Shown: positions 42,512 to 52,655 of the stretch, piece by piece | How positions within the stretch are numbered: the stretch's first letter is position 1 | How the letters are laid out: each line of letters begins with the position of its first letter | Assembly (NCBI GenBank): GCA_963702595.1 | Contig: CAVPDC010000019.1 | Span: 44,104 to 108,103, forward strand | Source: JALORV01 sp963702595 | GTDB taxonomy: Bacteria > Pseudomonadota > Gammaproteobacteria > Burkholderiales > Burkholderiaceae_F | Reading direction: 5' to 3' | Length of the DNA: 64,000 nucleotides | The notes under the pieces: generated by a model | Told to the model about the DNA's origin: nothing | Databases searched by the model: none | Seen by the model: the letters and a program-made list of their open reading frames with translations, nothing else | Position numbers and translations under genes: made by a program

Positions 42512-44911
42512 TCAGGCCTTTGAGCGGCTGCGGACTTTGCCAGTGCCACGCTTTGCGCTGCCGCTGGGTGCGCGTTTTCTTGCTGCGCCTGGGTCGGGCA
42601 GTCCCAGCTCGGCGCGCACCGTGGCCAGCATCGCCACCTGTTCTGCATTGGGCTTGAACTCCTGGATGCGCGGGTCGGCCATCAGGCTCTCGAAGAGGCG
42701 CAGCAGGCGCGCGCGGTCGTCCCGCGACGTCAGCAGCTTCGGCAGCGTGGCGAGCGCCTGCTCGGGTACATGGCGGACGATGACTTCCTGTTCGCCGCGA
42801 AGCCGGCGCCACGCCGCCGGATCGAGGTCTGGCAGGAGCCCGGCGTAGTCGTCCATCAGTTCCTTGCGCAGTGCCAGCCGCTCGAGTGGCAGCGGTTCGC
42901 CGTGCCGCGCGAGCAGGGCGCCGATGCGCACAGCCGCGGCGGCGTAGCCGCCTTCCTCGATCGACGCCAGCGCCTCGCGACGACTTCCCTGCTTGCGCTG
43001 GCGCGCGCTGCCGCCTTGGCCGAGGCTGCGCGCTGATCCTCCGCCATCGTCAGCGCAAACATCGAACCGAAGGTCTGGAAGAACATCGCCTCGCTGGTCG
43101 CGTCGCGCACGGCGCGGTAGCAGTCGAGCGTGGCGCTGATCAGTTCGGACATGGCCTGCTCGGTCTGGCGCGGCAGCGCATCGGCATCGAGTGCGGCGCG
43201 CTGCTCGCGCACGGCGTCGGCCAGCGGCCCCAGCCAGGCGAACCAGGGGTTCGCGTCGGAAATGGCCCAGCGCTCGGCACGCAGCGGGTGCAGCTCGCGC
43301 ATCAACTTGGCGTTCGCTTCGTTCGACGTGGCCTGCACCAGCGGGCGGGCCAGCAACTCGTAGGCCTTCTGGTTGAAGTCGGACATGCGCTCGACCGCCT
43401 CGAAGGCTGCTTCATCCTTGCGCTTGAAGCGGTTCAGCCGCCCGACGATCTCCTCGAGCCGCTGCTCGCGAAACTCGACCTCATAGGCCGGCTTGCCGCC
43501 CTGGCCGGCGATCTCCTTGATCGCCATGCCGTACAGGCCCGGCGGCAGCGCCTCGATCGATTTCAGCACCGAGACGATCTGCGCGTGCTCCTTCTTCGCG
43601 ACCGCGCCGGACACGAAGATGCCGAGGTGGCCGGCGCTCTGGTGCAGCAGGCCGACGATGACCTGGCCGCGCGCCTTGATCTCGTCGGTCGAGCCGTAGA
43701 CATCGGCGACCCAGTTGAACGCCTGCTGCGGCGGCGTGATGTTGTCGCCCATCGACGCGAAGAGCACGATCGGCGAACGGATCTCGCGCAAATCGAACAC
43801 TTTGCCTGCACCGGCCGAGGTCTCGCCGCTCCACAGCTTGTTGCCGACGAAGAGGTTCTGCGTGATCCATTCGATCTCTTCGCGGTTCATCAGGTAGAAG
43901 CCGCCCCACCAGCGCTCGAACTCGAGGAAGCGCGGCACCTCGGTGTCGACATTCTTGTAGACGTTGTAGTACTTGTCCCAGAACGTGTTGGCCGGGTTCA
44001 GGTTCTCGAAGTTCTGCACGAGGTAGGCGCCGTCGAAGAGGCCCGCGCCCATGTCGGACGCCAGCGACGACATCCACGTGCCGCCGAGCATGCCGCCGGC
44101 ATAGCGCATCGGGTTGTCGCTCGGGCCATCGGCCAGCGCTCCGCCCCAGTACGACATCGGCGCGCCGTTGATGACGATCGGGCCCGGTGTCCTCGGGGTG
44201 CGAGGCCGCCAGCATCATCGCCGCCCACCCGCCCTGGCAGTTGCCGACGATCGCCGGCTTCGGGCTCTTCGGGTGCAGTTCGCGCACGCGCTCGACGAAG
44301 CGGCGCTCGGCAGCGCAGACATCGAGCAGCGTCTGGCCCGGCTCCGGCATCGGGAAGAAGATGACGAAGTAGACCGGATGGCCCTCGCGCAGCGCCACGC
44401 CGACCTGCGAATCGTCCTTGAAGCCGCCGATGCCCGGTCCGTGACCCGCGCGCGGGTCGATGATCACGTACGGGCGGCGCTTCGGGTCGACCGTGACGCC
44501 GGCCGGCGGCACGATCTTCACCAGCGCGTAGTTGACGGCGCGCTCGAGCGTGCGGCCGTCGAGCACCATCTCGAAGTCGAAATTCAGCACCGGCGGCAGC
44601 CCGGCGCGCGAGTGTTCGAGGTACTGGTTGCCGCGCTGGCGCATCGCATCCAGGAAAAGGATGCCGCGCTGCATGGAGTCGATCGCGTAGCTCGACCAGT
44701 CCCGCATGACGTCGAGCGGCGAGGTGACGGCGGCAACGTCCTGCATGTAGTCGTCGCGCACATTCTTGACGCGCTCGTCGTAGTGCTCCACGGCCTTGCG
44801 TACGCGGTTCTGATAGAGCTGCGCGACCTTGGCGGAGACGTCCATCGATCTGGCCAGGTTCTTGCCGTTGTCCATAGGTTCCTCGCTGATTCGGTCTTCG
44901 GCGTCAGTCAC
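42512..44911 (-). CDS. DUF3141 alpha/beta-hydrolase-like protein (frame broken twice)
   Basis: About 799 residues when the frames are joined. Segment 1 (44911-44180) contains the lipase-like elbow VGNCQGGWAAM; segment 2 (44180-43000) starts naturally with INGAPMSYWGG and includes SMGDNITPPQQAFNW and the active-His-like HQSAGHLGIF; segment 3 (43000-42512) ends in a basic tail KRAPSGSAKRG. The shifts near 44180 and 42990-43005 are of opposite sign. Fold and motifs resemble PhaC-like synthases. GTG 44911 overlaps the fabI stop; ATG 44875, after GAGGA, is an alternative start. Last gene of the pta-ackA-fabI operon. Biochemical role unproven. Confidence 0.75.
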
Positions 44912-45690
44912 GCCATGATGTGAACGCCGCCGTCCACGTAAACGGTTTCGCCACTGATGCGCCGCGCATAGGGCGTGGCGAGATAGGCGCAGGCGAAGCC
45001 GACATCCATGATGTCGACCAGCTCGCCGAGCGGCGCTTTCTGCGCGGCCTCGGTGAGCAGCAGGTCGAAATCCTTCAGTCCCGATGCCGCGCGCGTCTTC
45101 AGCGGGCCGGGCGACATCGCATGCACGCGGATGCCCTTCGGTCCCAGTTCATAGGCGAGGTAGCGGCACGACGCTTCGAGCGCGGCCTTGACCGGCCCCA
45201 TGACGTTGTAGTTCGGCACGACGCGGTTGGCGCCGTAGTAGCTCATCGCGAACATCGTGCCGCCCTCGGTCATCAGCGGCACGGCCAGCCGCGCCATGCG
45301 GATGAACGAGTGGCAGGAGACGTCGATCGACTTCGCGAATCCCTCGGCCGAACAGTTGAGCAGCCCGCCCTGCAGGTCATCCTTGGGCGCCCAGGCGATC
45401 GAGTGGACGAGGATGTCGAGCCGGCCCCACTGCTGCCCGATTGCCTCGAAGACGGCTTCGAGCTGGCCCGGCACGCTGACGTCCAGCGGCAGGAAGATCG
45501 TCGAGCCGAGTTCGCGCGCGAGCGGTTCGACGTGCGGCCGCGCCTTCTCGTTCAGGTAGGTCACGGCGACGTCGGCACCGAGTTCGTGGAACGCCTTGGC
45601 GCAGCCCCAGGCGATCGAGTGCTCGTTGGCGATGCCGACGACGAGCGCCTTCGCTCCTTTCAGGACCGGCTGCGGAATGGTGGGCGTCAT
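44908..45690 (-). CDS. fabI: Enoyl-ACP reductase, FabI family
   Basis: 260 residues, NADH-dependent SDR-like reductase of fatty-acid synthesis. Seen: the divergent GIANEHSIAWG nucleotide-binding loop of FabI, HSIAWAPKDDLQG, and the catalytic Tyr-x6-Lys pattern in NYNVMGPVKAALE. The position in a pta-ackA-DUF3141 operon, where such operons often carry an extra FabI copy, suggests this may be a specialised paralogue and not the housekeeping enzyme; other fabI genes cannot be checked in this window. Starts 12 bases after ackA. Confidence 0.93.
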   Translation of the reverse strand: MTPTIPQPVLKGAKALVVGIANEHSIAWGCAKAFHELGADVAVTYLNEKARPHVEPLARELGSTIFLPLDVSVPGQLEAVFEAIGQQWGRLDILVHSIAWAPKDDLQGGLLNCSAEGFAKSIDVSCHSFIRMARLAVPLMTEGGTMFAMSYYGANRVVPNYNVMGPVKAALEASCRYLAYELGPKGIRVHAMSPGPLKTRAASGLKDFDLLLTEAAQKAPLGELVDIMDVGFACAYLATPYARRISGETVYVDGGVHIMA

Positions 45691-45702
45691 GGTTGTGCTC
45701 GG

Positions 45703-46888
45703 TTACTGCGCCAGCAGGCGTTCGGTGTGGCGCGCAATCATCAGTTCCTCGTTGGTGGGGATCGTCAGTGCCGTGACGCGACTGGCTGGCGGCGCTGATG
45801 CGCGGTCCGCCGGCCGCATTCGCGGACGCGTCCAGCTCGACGCCGAGCCACGCGGCGGTGTCGCAGACCTGCGCGCGGATCTCGGCGGAGTTCTCGCCAA
45901 CTCCCGCCGTGAACACGATCGCATCCAGACCACCCAGCGCGCCGGCAAGGGAACCCAGTTCGCGCCCGATGCGATAGACAAAGAGATCGACGGCAAGTTT
46001 CGCGCGCGGCTCGGGACTCGCCAAAAGCGTTCGCATGTCGCTGGCGATCCCCGAAACGCCGAGCAGGCCGGACTGCTGGTACAGCAGCCTTTCGACCGCG
46101 CGTGCATCCATGCCGCGTTCGTCCATCAGGTAGAGCACAACGCCCGGATCGAGGTTGCCGGAGCGGGTGCCCATCGGCAGGCCGTCGACCGCGGTGAATC
46201 CCATCGTGGAGGCAACGCTGCGGCCGCCCTGCAGCGCGCACATGCTGGCGCCGTTGCCGAGGTGCAGCACGATGGTGCGGCCCTGCGCGGCCTTCGCGTC
46301 GAACTGCGGCAGCACCGCGGCGATGTACTCGTAGCTCAGCCCGTGGAAGCCGTAGCGCCGCACGCCCGCCTCGTGCAGCTCGTAGGGCAGCGCGAACATC
46401 TGGGCGATCTCGGGATTGGTGCGATGAAACGCCGTGTCGAAGCACGCGACCTGCGGTACGTCGGGCGAGCGATGCAGTACTGCGCGAATCGCCGCGAGGT
46501 TATGCGGCTGGTGCAGCGGCGCCAGCGGCACGAACCTGTCAAGCGCCGCGAGCACCGCTGCGTCGGCCCGCACTGGCTGCGTGTACTCCATGCCGCCGTG
46601 CACGACCCGGTGGCCGACCCCGATCAGCTTCACTCCATTGGCACGCCCGCGCAGGAACTCGAACAGGTGATCAAGCGCGCCAACGTGTCCGAGCTTCGTT
46701 CCATCGGGCCATGATTTTTCGGAGACGGTGGCGCCGGATGCATCGCGCGCCACGAAGCGCGGGGCGCTGAACAGCGCCTCGATCTGGCCGCGGATTCGCA
46801 GGTCGAGCGTTCCGGTATTCCGGAAGAACACCGAGAACTTGACGCTCGAAGAGCCGGCGTTGATAACGACGATGGCCTGTTCCGCCAT
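45703..46888 (-). CDS. ackA: Acetate/propionate kinase (AckA family), one frameshift near the C-terminus
   Basis: Transfers phosphate between ATP and acetate. ATG 46888 starts AEQAIVVINAGSSSVKF, the ASKHA phosphate loop. Also seen: RVVHGG, FDTAFH, RRYGFHGLSYEY, HLGNGASMCA, GTRSGNLDPG, FTAGVGENS. At 45789-45795 the reading frame leaves conserved sequence after RISAA; the next frame carries the proper end SRVTALTIPTNEELMIARHT. One surplus base in a GCC-rich stretch explains it; joined length is about 394 residues, normal. Eight bases after pta. Confidence 0.85.
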
Positions 46889-46896
46889 GGCAATGC

Positions 46897-47835
46897 TCAA
46901 CTCACGACTTTTGACAGCGCCTCGCGCCGCGCGCGGGCGACCAGCACGGCGACGGCGCACGACGCCTGCCGGGTCAGTTCGGAATCGGCGCGGCTGGTCA
47001 GGATGATCGGCACGCGTGCGCCGAGCACGATGCCGGCCGCATCCGCTCCGGCGAGGAACGACAGGCTCTTGGCGAGCATGTTGCCGGCTTCGAGGTCGGG
47101 CACAATCAGCACGTTTGCACGGCCAGCGACCGGGGAATCGATCTTCTTGATCTCGGCCGCGGTCAGACTGATCGCGTTGTCGAGCGCCAGCGGGCCGTCC
47201 AGGATCGCGCCGGTGATCTGTTTGCGGTCGGCCATCTTGCACAGGGCCGCCGCTTCGACAGTGGACGGGACCTGCGGGTTGACCGTCTCCATCGCCGACA
47301 GGATGGCGACGCGCACCTCGGGAAACGCCAGAGCGTGGGCGAGGTCGATTGCGTTCTGCACGATGTCGACCTTGTCCTGAAGCGTCGGCATGATGTTCAC
47401 GGCGGCGTCGGAAATGATCAACGTTTCCTCGTAGGCCGGGACATCCATCACGAAGCAGTGGCTGACGCGGCGCGAGGTGCGCAGGCCGTTCTCGCGGCGC
47501 ACGACCGCGGCCATCAACTCGTCGGTGTGCAGGCTGCCCTTCATGATCGCCTCGGCCTGACCGCTCAGCACCAGTTCGACGGCCTTGTCGGCGGCGGCAT
47601 GGCTGTGCGGCACATCGACGATCGGGTAACCGGAAATGTCGATGCCTGCCTTGCGGGCCGCTTCGCGGATGCGCGCCTGCGGTCCGATCAGGATCGGATT
47701 GATCAAGCCAAGCCGGGCGGCGCCGATCGCGCCTTCGATGGCGGCCTCATCGCACGGGTGGACGACCGCGGTCGGTAAGGGTGGCAGGTCGCGGCAGGCG
47801 TCCAGCAGGCGTTGGTACTTCGCGTGGTTGTTCAT
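46897..47835 (-). CDS. pta: Phosphate acetyl/butyryltransferase (Pta-like)
   Basis: 312 residues from ATG 47835. PTA_PTB family: GLINPILIGPQARI, EAIMKGSLHTDELMAAV, SAAVNIMPTLQDK-type SDAAVNI, GPLALDNAISLTAAE, VLIVPDLEAGNM. Short single-domain form of the kind found with AckA for acetyl- or butyryl-phosphate formation. First gene of the minus-strand operon. The region upstream of the ATG is pyrimidine-rich with no Shine-Dalgarno, so an earlier start cannot be excluded. Confidence 0.9.
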   Translation of the reverse strand: MNNHAKYQRLLDACRDLPPLPTAVVHPCDEAAIEGAIGAARLGLINPILIGPQARIREAARKAGIDISGYPIVDVPHSHAAADKAVELVLSGQAEAIMKGSLHTDELMAAVVRRENGLRTSRRVSHCFVMDVPAYEETLIISDAAVNIMPTLQDKVDIVQNAIDLAHALAFPEVRVAILSAMETVNPQVPSTVEAAALCKMADRKQITGAILDGPLALDNAISLTAAEIKKIDSPVAGRANVLIVPDLEAGNMLAKSLSFLAGADAAGIVLGARVPIILTSRADSELTRQASCAVAVLVARARREALSKVVS

Positions 47836-48056
47836 GGGGAGGAAAGGGGATCTGTCAGAAATGCTGCAGTGCAATGACACTATAGCCCCTCCGTGTTGCA
47901 AGACGAACTCGGGCGGGTCCATCGGGTTGACCGCAGGCAAGAGCCCCCGAGGTGTCAGCCGGTTGCTACGTCGACGTCAGAGGACCGATGGCGTGGCGCC
48001 CCACGTTGTAGCGAGCGCTCAGATCGGCGCCGCCAAGGCGCCTTAGACGCACCAGA

Positions 48057-48182
48057 AGCTCGAAGCGCAGCAGGGCCCTGTTGGATGCCCTCAGCGATTA
48101 CTCCCGACTGGCACGCCTGCAGTACGACGGTGGCTATGTGCCGTACTCGACGGTGCTGCAGGCGGATCAGCAACTGCAATAA
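48057..48182 (+). pseudogene. Remnant of a TolC/NodT-type outer-membrane efflux protein; rest of 47836-48370 empty
   Basis: The frame reads ALLDALSDYSRLARLQYDGG then YVPYSTVLQADQQLQ and a stop at 48182. This is the conserved last helix hairpin of RND outer-membrane factors (YSRLARLRYDxGY, VLxAxxxL). Upstream the frame is broken by stops and nothing else of the protein remains. The flanks 47836-48056 and 48183-48370 contain no convincing gene; a further frame ending VCKEMNVERSPARQ before 48309 may be another relic. Confidence 0.5.
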
Positions 48183-48370
48183 GTTGTCCCACATCCTGAT
48201 CACTTCGGCGCACACCGGATCGCAGCTCAATGCGGCGGCACTGGTCTCGAGCGGCGTGCTGCGGGTGTGCAAGGAAATGAACGTCGAGCGCTCGCCCGCG
48301 CGGCAGTAAAAGGGCTTGAGCGCGACGCGGTCGCCAGTAGCACGGCGAGCGCGTCGCCACTCGTTGCGGC

Positions 48371-49903
48371 CTACCAGCTGTACTGGACCGTGTAGCGGAC
48401 CACGGTCTCGCCCTCCGGTGCCACCGTGACCGGGAACACGATCGTGCGCGCGTCGTCCTTGCGGTAGTCGTGCGACTTCGACGTGATGTTCCAGTTGACC
48501 CAGCGATACAGGTTCTCCTTGACCATCACTTCGACGCGCTCCTTCTTCTGGTTGCGCAGCCGCACCTCGATCTCCTCGGTCATCGTCTTGCGCGACGTGT
48601 CGACGCGAAAGTCAAGCTGACGGCGCTCGCCGACGACATCGAACGCGGAGCCAAGCTTCAGCAGCACCTTCTCGTTGCGCGGTGTATGGTCGATCGCGTC
48701 TTCGCCGATGAATTCCAGCGTTTGGTCGGCCGGGTCGAGCTTGGAGACGCGCACGCGGCCGGCAGGCAGCGGCATGCCCATGCCGTTGGCTTCGGCGTTG
48801 GCGAACTGAAGGTAGACGTCGACCTTGCGGTTCGACTGCACTCCGTAGTTGCGGTCCGTGGCCGGCGAAGGCAGGAAGCCGCGATAGCCGGTCGGCGCGC
48901 CGTAATAGACCAGCAGCTTCTCGCACGGCACGCGCCGCGCCGCCGGGAAGAGTTCGATCTGCTTGGTCGAGTTGTCGGGCAGGGTGGTCGTGCGGCCCAG
49001 CGTGTACAGGTGGTATTCGAAGAATGTCTTCTCGGCGAAACCGTCGGACTCTTCCTTGTTGCTGCGGAGCGCCTTGCTCGCTGGATAGACCGCCTCCGCA
49101 GCGCCGACGCGAGTGGCGCGATGCACGTCGCCGGCGACGAGCTTCAGCTTTGCATCGGGGTAGCTGGCTCCGGACTGGTTGATGATGCTGACCCAGGCGC
49201 CGACGTCCATGCGGCAGCTGTTCGCGTTCGCACCTTCGGCGTAGGTCACGTTGTAGTCCGACCACCAGGTCATGCCCTGGGTCTGGTACGACACGCGCGT
49301 CCGGTGATTGCCGACGCGTTGCGCCGCGACGTCCCAGACCAGCGTGGGGCGCGTGATCAGGCCTCCGGGCAAGGCGGGCAGCTTGATGCCGGCGTTGTGC
49401 GGCACGACCTGCACGCTGCCATCGTCGCGCCGGAGCACGAGTCCGCCCTGCGTCGACAGCAGCGTGCCGTTGAATGTTTCCGTCGTCGGGCCGCGCACCT
49501 GTTCGACGGCGATCGCGCGGTCGACGTACCTTTGCAGCAGCTTGTCGGTGCTGACGAGGTCGAACTGGTAGTTCTGCTCGAGGACGGTGGTCCCCTTACC
49601 ATCGGTCAGTGACTCGAACACAACCGTGGTGGGGTCGATCAGCGCCGCGACATCGCTGAAGCGAACGGCATTTCGGCCCTTCGCGAAGTCGAGATCACGT
49701 TCCTGCCGGACCACGGCATAGCCGGGCACGCTGCCGCGTCCTGGGGTTCGGTAAAGTTCCGGCGAGACGGCACCGGGCGCTGCATGGCTATAGATGGTCA
49801 GTGCGGTTGCGGCGGCAGGCGGGGTGACGTCCCGCGTGGCGGTGACGGCGGCCGTCGCCAGCGCGGCGATCGAGGTGGTGGCGAGCAGGGTGACTGAAGA
49901 CAT
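48371..49903 (-). CDS. DUF4139-domain protein, exported
   Basis: 510 residues with an N-terminal leader (ATTSIAALATAAVTA). DUF4139 pattern: WWSDYNVTYAEG, MDVGAWVSIINQSGASYPDAKLKLVAGDV and the C-terminal beta-rich part with PVTVAPEGETVVRYTVQYSW. Members are uncharacterised proteobacterial secreted or periplasmic beta proteins. Divergent from the FtsX-like permease, 169 bp apart. No enzymatic motif seen. Confidence 0.85.
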   Translation of the reverse strand: MSSVTLLATTSIAALATAAVTATRDVTPPAAATALTIYSHAAPGAVSPELYRTPGRGSVPGYAVVRQERDLDFAKGRNAVRFSDVAALIDPTTVVFESLTDGKGTTVLEQNYQFDLVSTDKLLQRYVDRAIAVEQVRGPTTETFNGTLLSTQGGLVLRRDDGSVQVVPHNAGIKLPALPGGLITRPTLVWDVAAQRVGNHRTRVSYQTQGMTWWSDYNVTYAEGANANSCRMDVGAWVSIINQSGASYPDAKLKLVAGDVHRATRVGAAEAVYPASKALRSNKEESDGFAEKTFFEYHLYTLGRTTTLPDNSTKQIELFPAARRVPCEKLLVYYGAPTGYRGFLPSPATDRNYGVQSNRKVDVYLQFANAEANGMGMPLPAGRVRVSKLDPADQTLEFIGEDAIDHTPRNEKVLLKLGSAFDVVGERRQLDFRVDTSRKTMTEEIEVRLRNQKKERVEVMVKENLYRWVNWNITSKSHDYRKDDARTIVFPVTVAPEGETVVRYTVQYSW

Positions 49904-50072
49904 GCGCAGCTCCGGTGGGCGAGAACAGCGCTGTTAACGGCCGCCGCGACCGGATGGGGTTAATCCGACCATCACCACAGAATTTCCGGGCGCATAGCAA
50001 TGTCATACTGCACCGCCCATATCGGCTCCGGGCAGCGCTCCGGGGCTCCGCGCAGCTCTCCGTCCTAGACCC

Positions 50073-52577
50073 ATGACACCTTCGCACCTGTTGCAACAAG
50101 CCCTGCGCATGACCGCACGCGACTGGCGCGCCGGCGAACTGCGGCTGCTGGCGGTGGCACTGGTGATCGCCGTGGCGGCGGTGACCAGTGTCGGCTTCCT
50201 CGTCGATCGCATCCGACTCGGCCTGGAGCGCGATGCGGCGCAGCTGTTGGCAGCGGATCTCGTGCTCATCTCCGATACGCCGATCACAAGTCCAATGCGC
50301 GATCGCGTTCGAGCCGCCGGCCTTCAGATGGCGGAAACGGTGACGTTTCCCAGCATGGCCCTGAACGCACGTGATCTCGATCGCAATGCGCTCGCTGCGG
50401 TGAAGGCGGTGTCGAAGGGCTATCCGCTGCGAGGCGCGCTGCGTGTGAAGGCTGAGCCCGGCGCGGCCGAGACGGTGGCGAGCGACGTGCCGTCGCCCGG
50501 CTCGGTCTGGGTCGATCCTCAGCTGCTGCAGGCGATCGGTGCCCGACCGGGAGACGGTCTGAAGCTCGGCGATGTGGTCTTCCGCATCGACCGCGTCATT
50601 GCCATCGAACCCGACCGGGGATCCGGCTTCATCAATTTCGCGCCGCGCGTGATGATCAACCTTGAGGATCTGCCGGCGACGCAACTGGTCACGACGGGAA
50701 GCCGGGTGACGTACCGGTTGCTGGCGGCTGGCGAACGCTCTCAGGTGCGCGCGTTCGTGCCAGCGCTCGAGCGCGACCTCGCCCGTGGCCAGCGGCTCGA
50801 GACACTCGAGAGCGGTCGCCCCGAGATGCAGCGGACCATCGAGCGCGCACAGAGATTTTTGTCGCTCGTCGCTCTGCTAGCAGCGATGATCGCGGCCGTT
50901 GCAGTGGCGGCAGCCGCGCGCCGCTTCTCGCTGCGGCACCTCGATTCGTGCGCGATGATGCGTTGCCTGGGACTTGCCCAGCGCGACATCTTCCGACTCT
51001 TCGCTCTGGAGTTCGTGTTCGTCGGTGTTGCCGCGTGCCTGCTGGGTGTCGTGCTCGGCTATGTTGCGCACTTCGCGCTACTGGCGGCGCTGGGATCGCT
51101 CATCAGCACTTCGTTGCCGCTGCCGTCACCGCTGCCCGCCGTGCAGGGCGCGGCGGTCGGGCTGGTGCTGCTGCTCGGTTTCGCGCTGCCGCCGCTCGTG
51201 CAGTTGCGCGTGGTTCCACCGCTGCGCGTGCTGCGCAAGGACATCGGCCTGCCGACCGGGCGCAGCAGCCTGGGTTATCTCGTCGGACTGGTCGGCTTCC
51301 TCGGACTGCTGATGTGGTCGTCGAATGATCTCAAGGTCGGAACCGTCACCGCCGGTGGCTTCGCGGGCGGATTGCTGCTGTTCGCGCTGACGTCGTGGGG
51401 CGCCCTGCAGTTGCTGTCGCCGCTGCGCGCAATGACGGGACGACTCGGGATCTCGTGGCGCTTCGCGCTCGCGGCTGTCCAGCGGCGCCCGGTGGCGACG
51501 ATCGTGCAGCTCGTGTCGCTCGCCGTCGGCCTCATGGCGCTGCTGCTGCTGACAGTGACGCGAACCGATCTCGTGAGTGCGTGGCGCAGCGCGGCGCCGC
51601 CGGACGCGCCCAACCGCTTCATCATCAACGTGCAGCCCGACCAGGTGCGCGGGGTCGGGCAGCGCCTGCACGAGGCGGGCATCGAGGCGGAACTCCATCC
51701 GATGATCCGGGGCCGGCTGATCAGGATCAACGGCAAGGCCGTTGGGCCGGAGAACTACACGGAGGACCGCGCGCAGCGCCTGGTCGACCGCGAGTTCAAC
51801 ATTTCCTACGCTGTGGCGGCCCCCGGGCATAACCGCATCGTTGCAGGGGCGTGGTTCAAGGATGGCAGTGACGAGCTTTCGATCGAGGAAGGCATTGCGA
51901 AGACGCTCGGCATCAAACTCGGCGATGAAATGACCTTCGACATTGCGGGGCAGACTGTCAGCGCGCGCGCCACCAGCCTGCGCAAGGTCAATTGGGACTC
52001 GATGCGTGCCAACTTCTTCGTGATGATGCCGCCGTCGCTGCTGGCGGACCGGCCGGCGAGCTTCATCACTGCTTTTCATCTGTCGGAGAGCAAGAGCGGC
52101 GTGACGGGAGATCTTCTGCGTGAATTTCCGAATCTGACGGTCATCGACACCACGGCGGTGTTCCGCCAGGTGCAGGCCGTCATCGACCAGGTGATCGCGG
52201 CGGTCGAGTTTCTATTTATGTTCACCCTGGCGGCGGGCGTGCTGGTGTTGTACTCCGCGCTGGCGTCGAGCAGGGATGAACGTGTGCGCGAGGCCGGACT
52301 GCTGCGCGCGCTGGGCGCATCGCGTCAGCAACTGTCGCGTGCGCAGCTGGCCGAGCTGGCCTGCATCGGTGGTCTCGCCGGCCTGCTGGCGGCGATCGGA
52401 GCGAGCGCCATCGGCTGGGCGCTAGCGCGCTTTGCCTTCGAATTCGACTACACGGTGTCGCCCTGGGTGTTCCTGCTCGGGGTCGGCGGCGGCATCGCCT
52501 GCGCACTGGGCGGCGGCTATCTCGGTCTGCGGGGCGTGCTCAAGACACCACCGCTCGCCACCCTGCGTGAGGCATAG
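50073..52577 (+). CDS. FtsX-like ABC transporter permease (YbbP type)
   Basis: 834 residues. Topology of the MacB/LolE superclass: one N-terminal TM (about 27-47), a large periplasmic MacB_PCD domain, a four-helix block, a second periplasmic domain and a C-terminal FtsX block with ALASSRDERVREAGLLRALGASRQQL. YbbP proteins of this size usually follow an ATP-binding gene (YbbA); none is adjacent here, so the ATPase must be encoded elsewhere. Lipid or envelope-component extraction is likely; substrate unknown. Confidence 0.88.
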   Translation: MTPSHLLQQALRMTARDWRAGELRLLAVALVIAVAAVTSVGFLVDRIRLGLERDAAQLLAADLVLISDTPITSPMRDRVRAAGLQMAETVTFPSMALNARDLDRNALAAVKAVSKGYPLRGALRVKAEPGAAETVASDVPSPGSVWVDPQLLQAIGARPGDGLKLGDVVFRIDRVIAIEPDRGSGFINFAPRVMINLEDLPATQLVTTGSRVTYRLLAAGERSQVRAFVPALERDLARGQRLETLESGRPEMQRTIERAQRFLSLVALLAAMIAAVAVAAAARRFSLRHLDSCAMMRCLGLAQRDIFRLFALEFVFVGVAACLLGVVLGYVAHFALLAALGSLISTSLPLPSPLPAVQGAAVGLVLLLGFALPPLVQLRVVPPLRVLRKDIGLPTGRSSLGYLVGLVGFLGLLMWSSNDLKVGTVTAGGFAGGLLLFALTSWGALQLLSPLRAMTGRLGISWRFALAAVQRRPVATIVQLVSLAVGLMALLLLTVTRTDLVSAWRSAAPPDAPNRFIINVQPDQVRGVGQRLHEAGIEAELHPMIRGRLIRINGKAVGPENYTEDRAQRLVDREFNISYAVAAPGHNRIVAGAWFKDGSDELSIEEGIAKTLGIKLGDEMTFDIAGQTVSARATSLRKVNWDSMRANFFVMMPPSLLADRPASFITAFHLSESKSGVTGDLLREFPNLTVIDTTAVFRQVQAVIDQVIAAVEFLFMFTLAAGVLVLYSALASSRDERVREAGLLRALGASRQQLSRAQLAELACIGGLAGLLAAIGASAIGWALARFAFEFDYTVSPWVFLLGVGGGIACALGGGYLGLRGVLKTPPLATLREA

Positions 52578-52655
52578 ACGGAAGAGCTGTCGCGCGATGC
52601 CAAGGCGCGCGACCGACACCTGAATGACCGAGCCGTCCCGCCTTCGCCCTTGACC

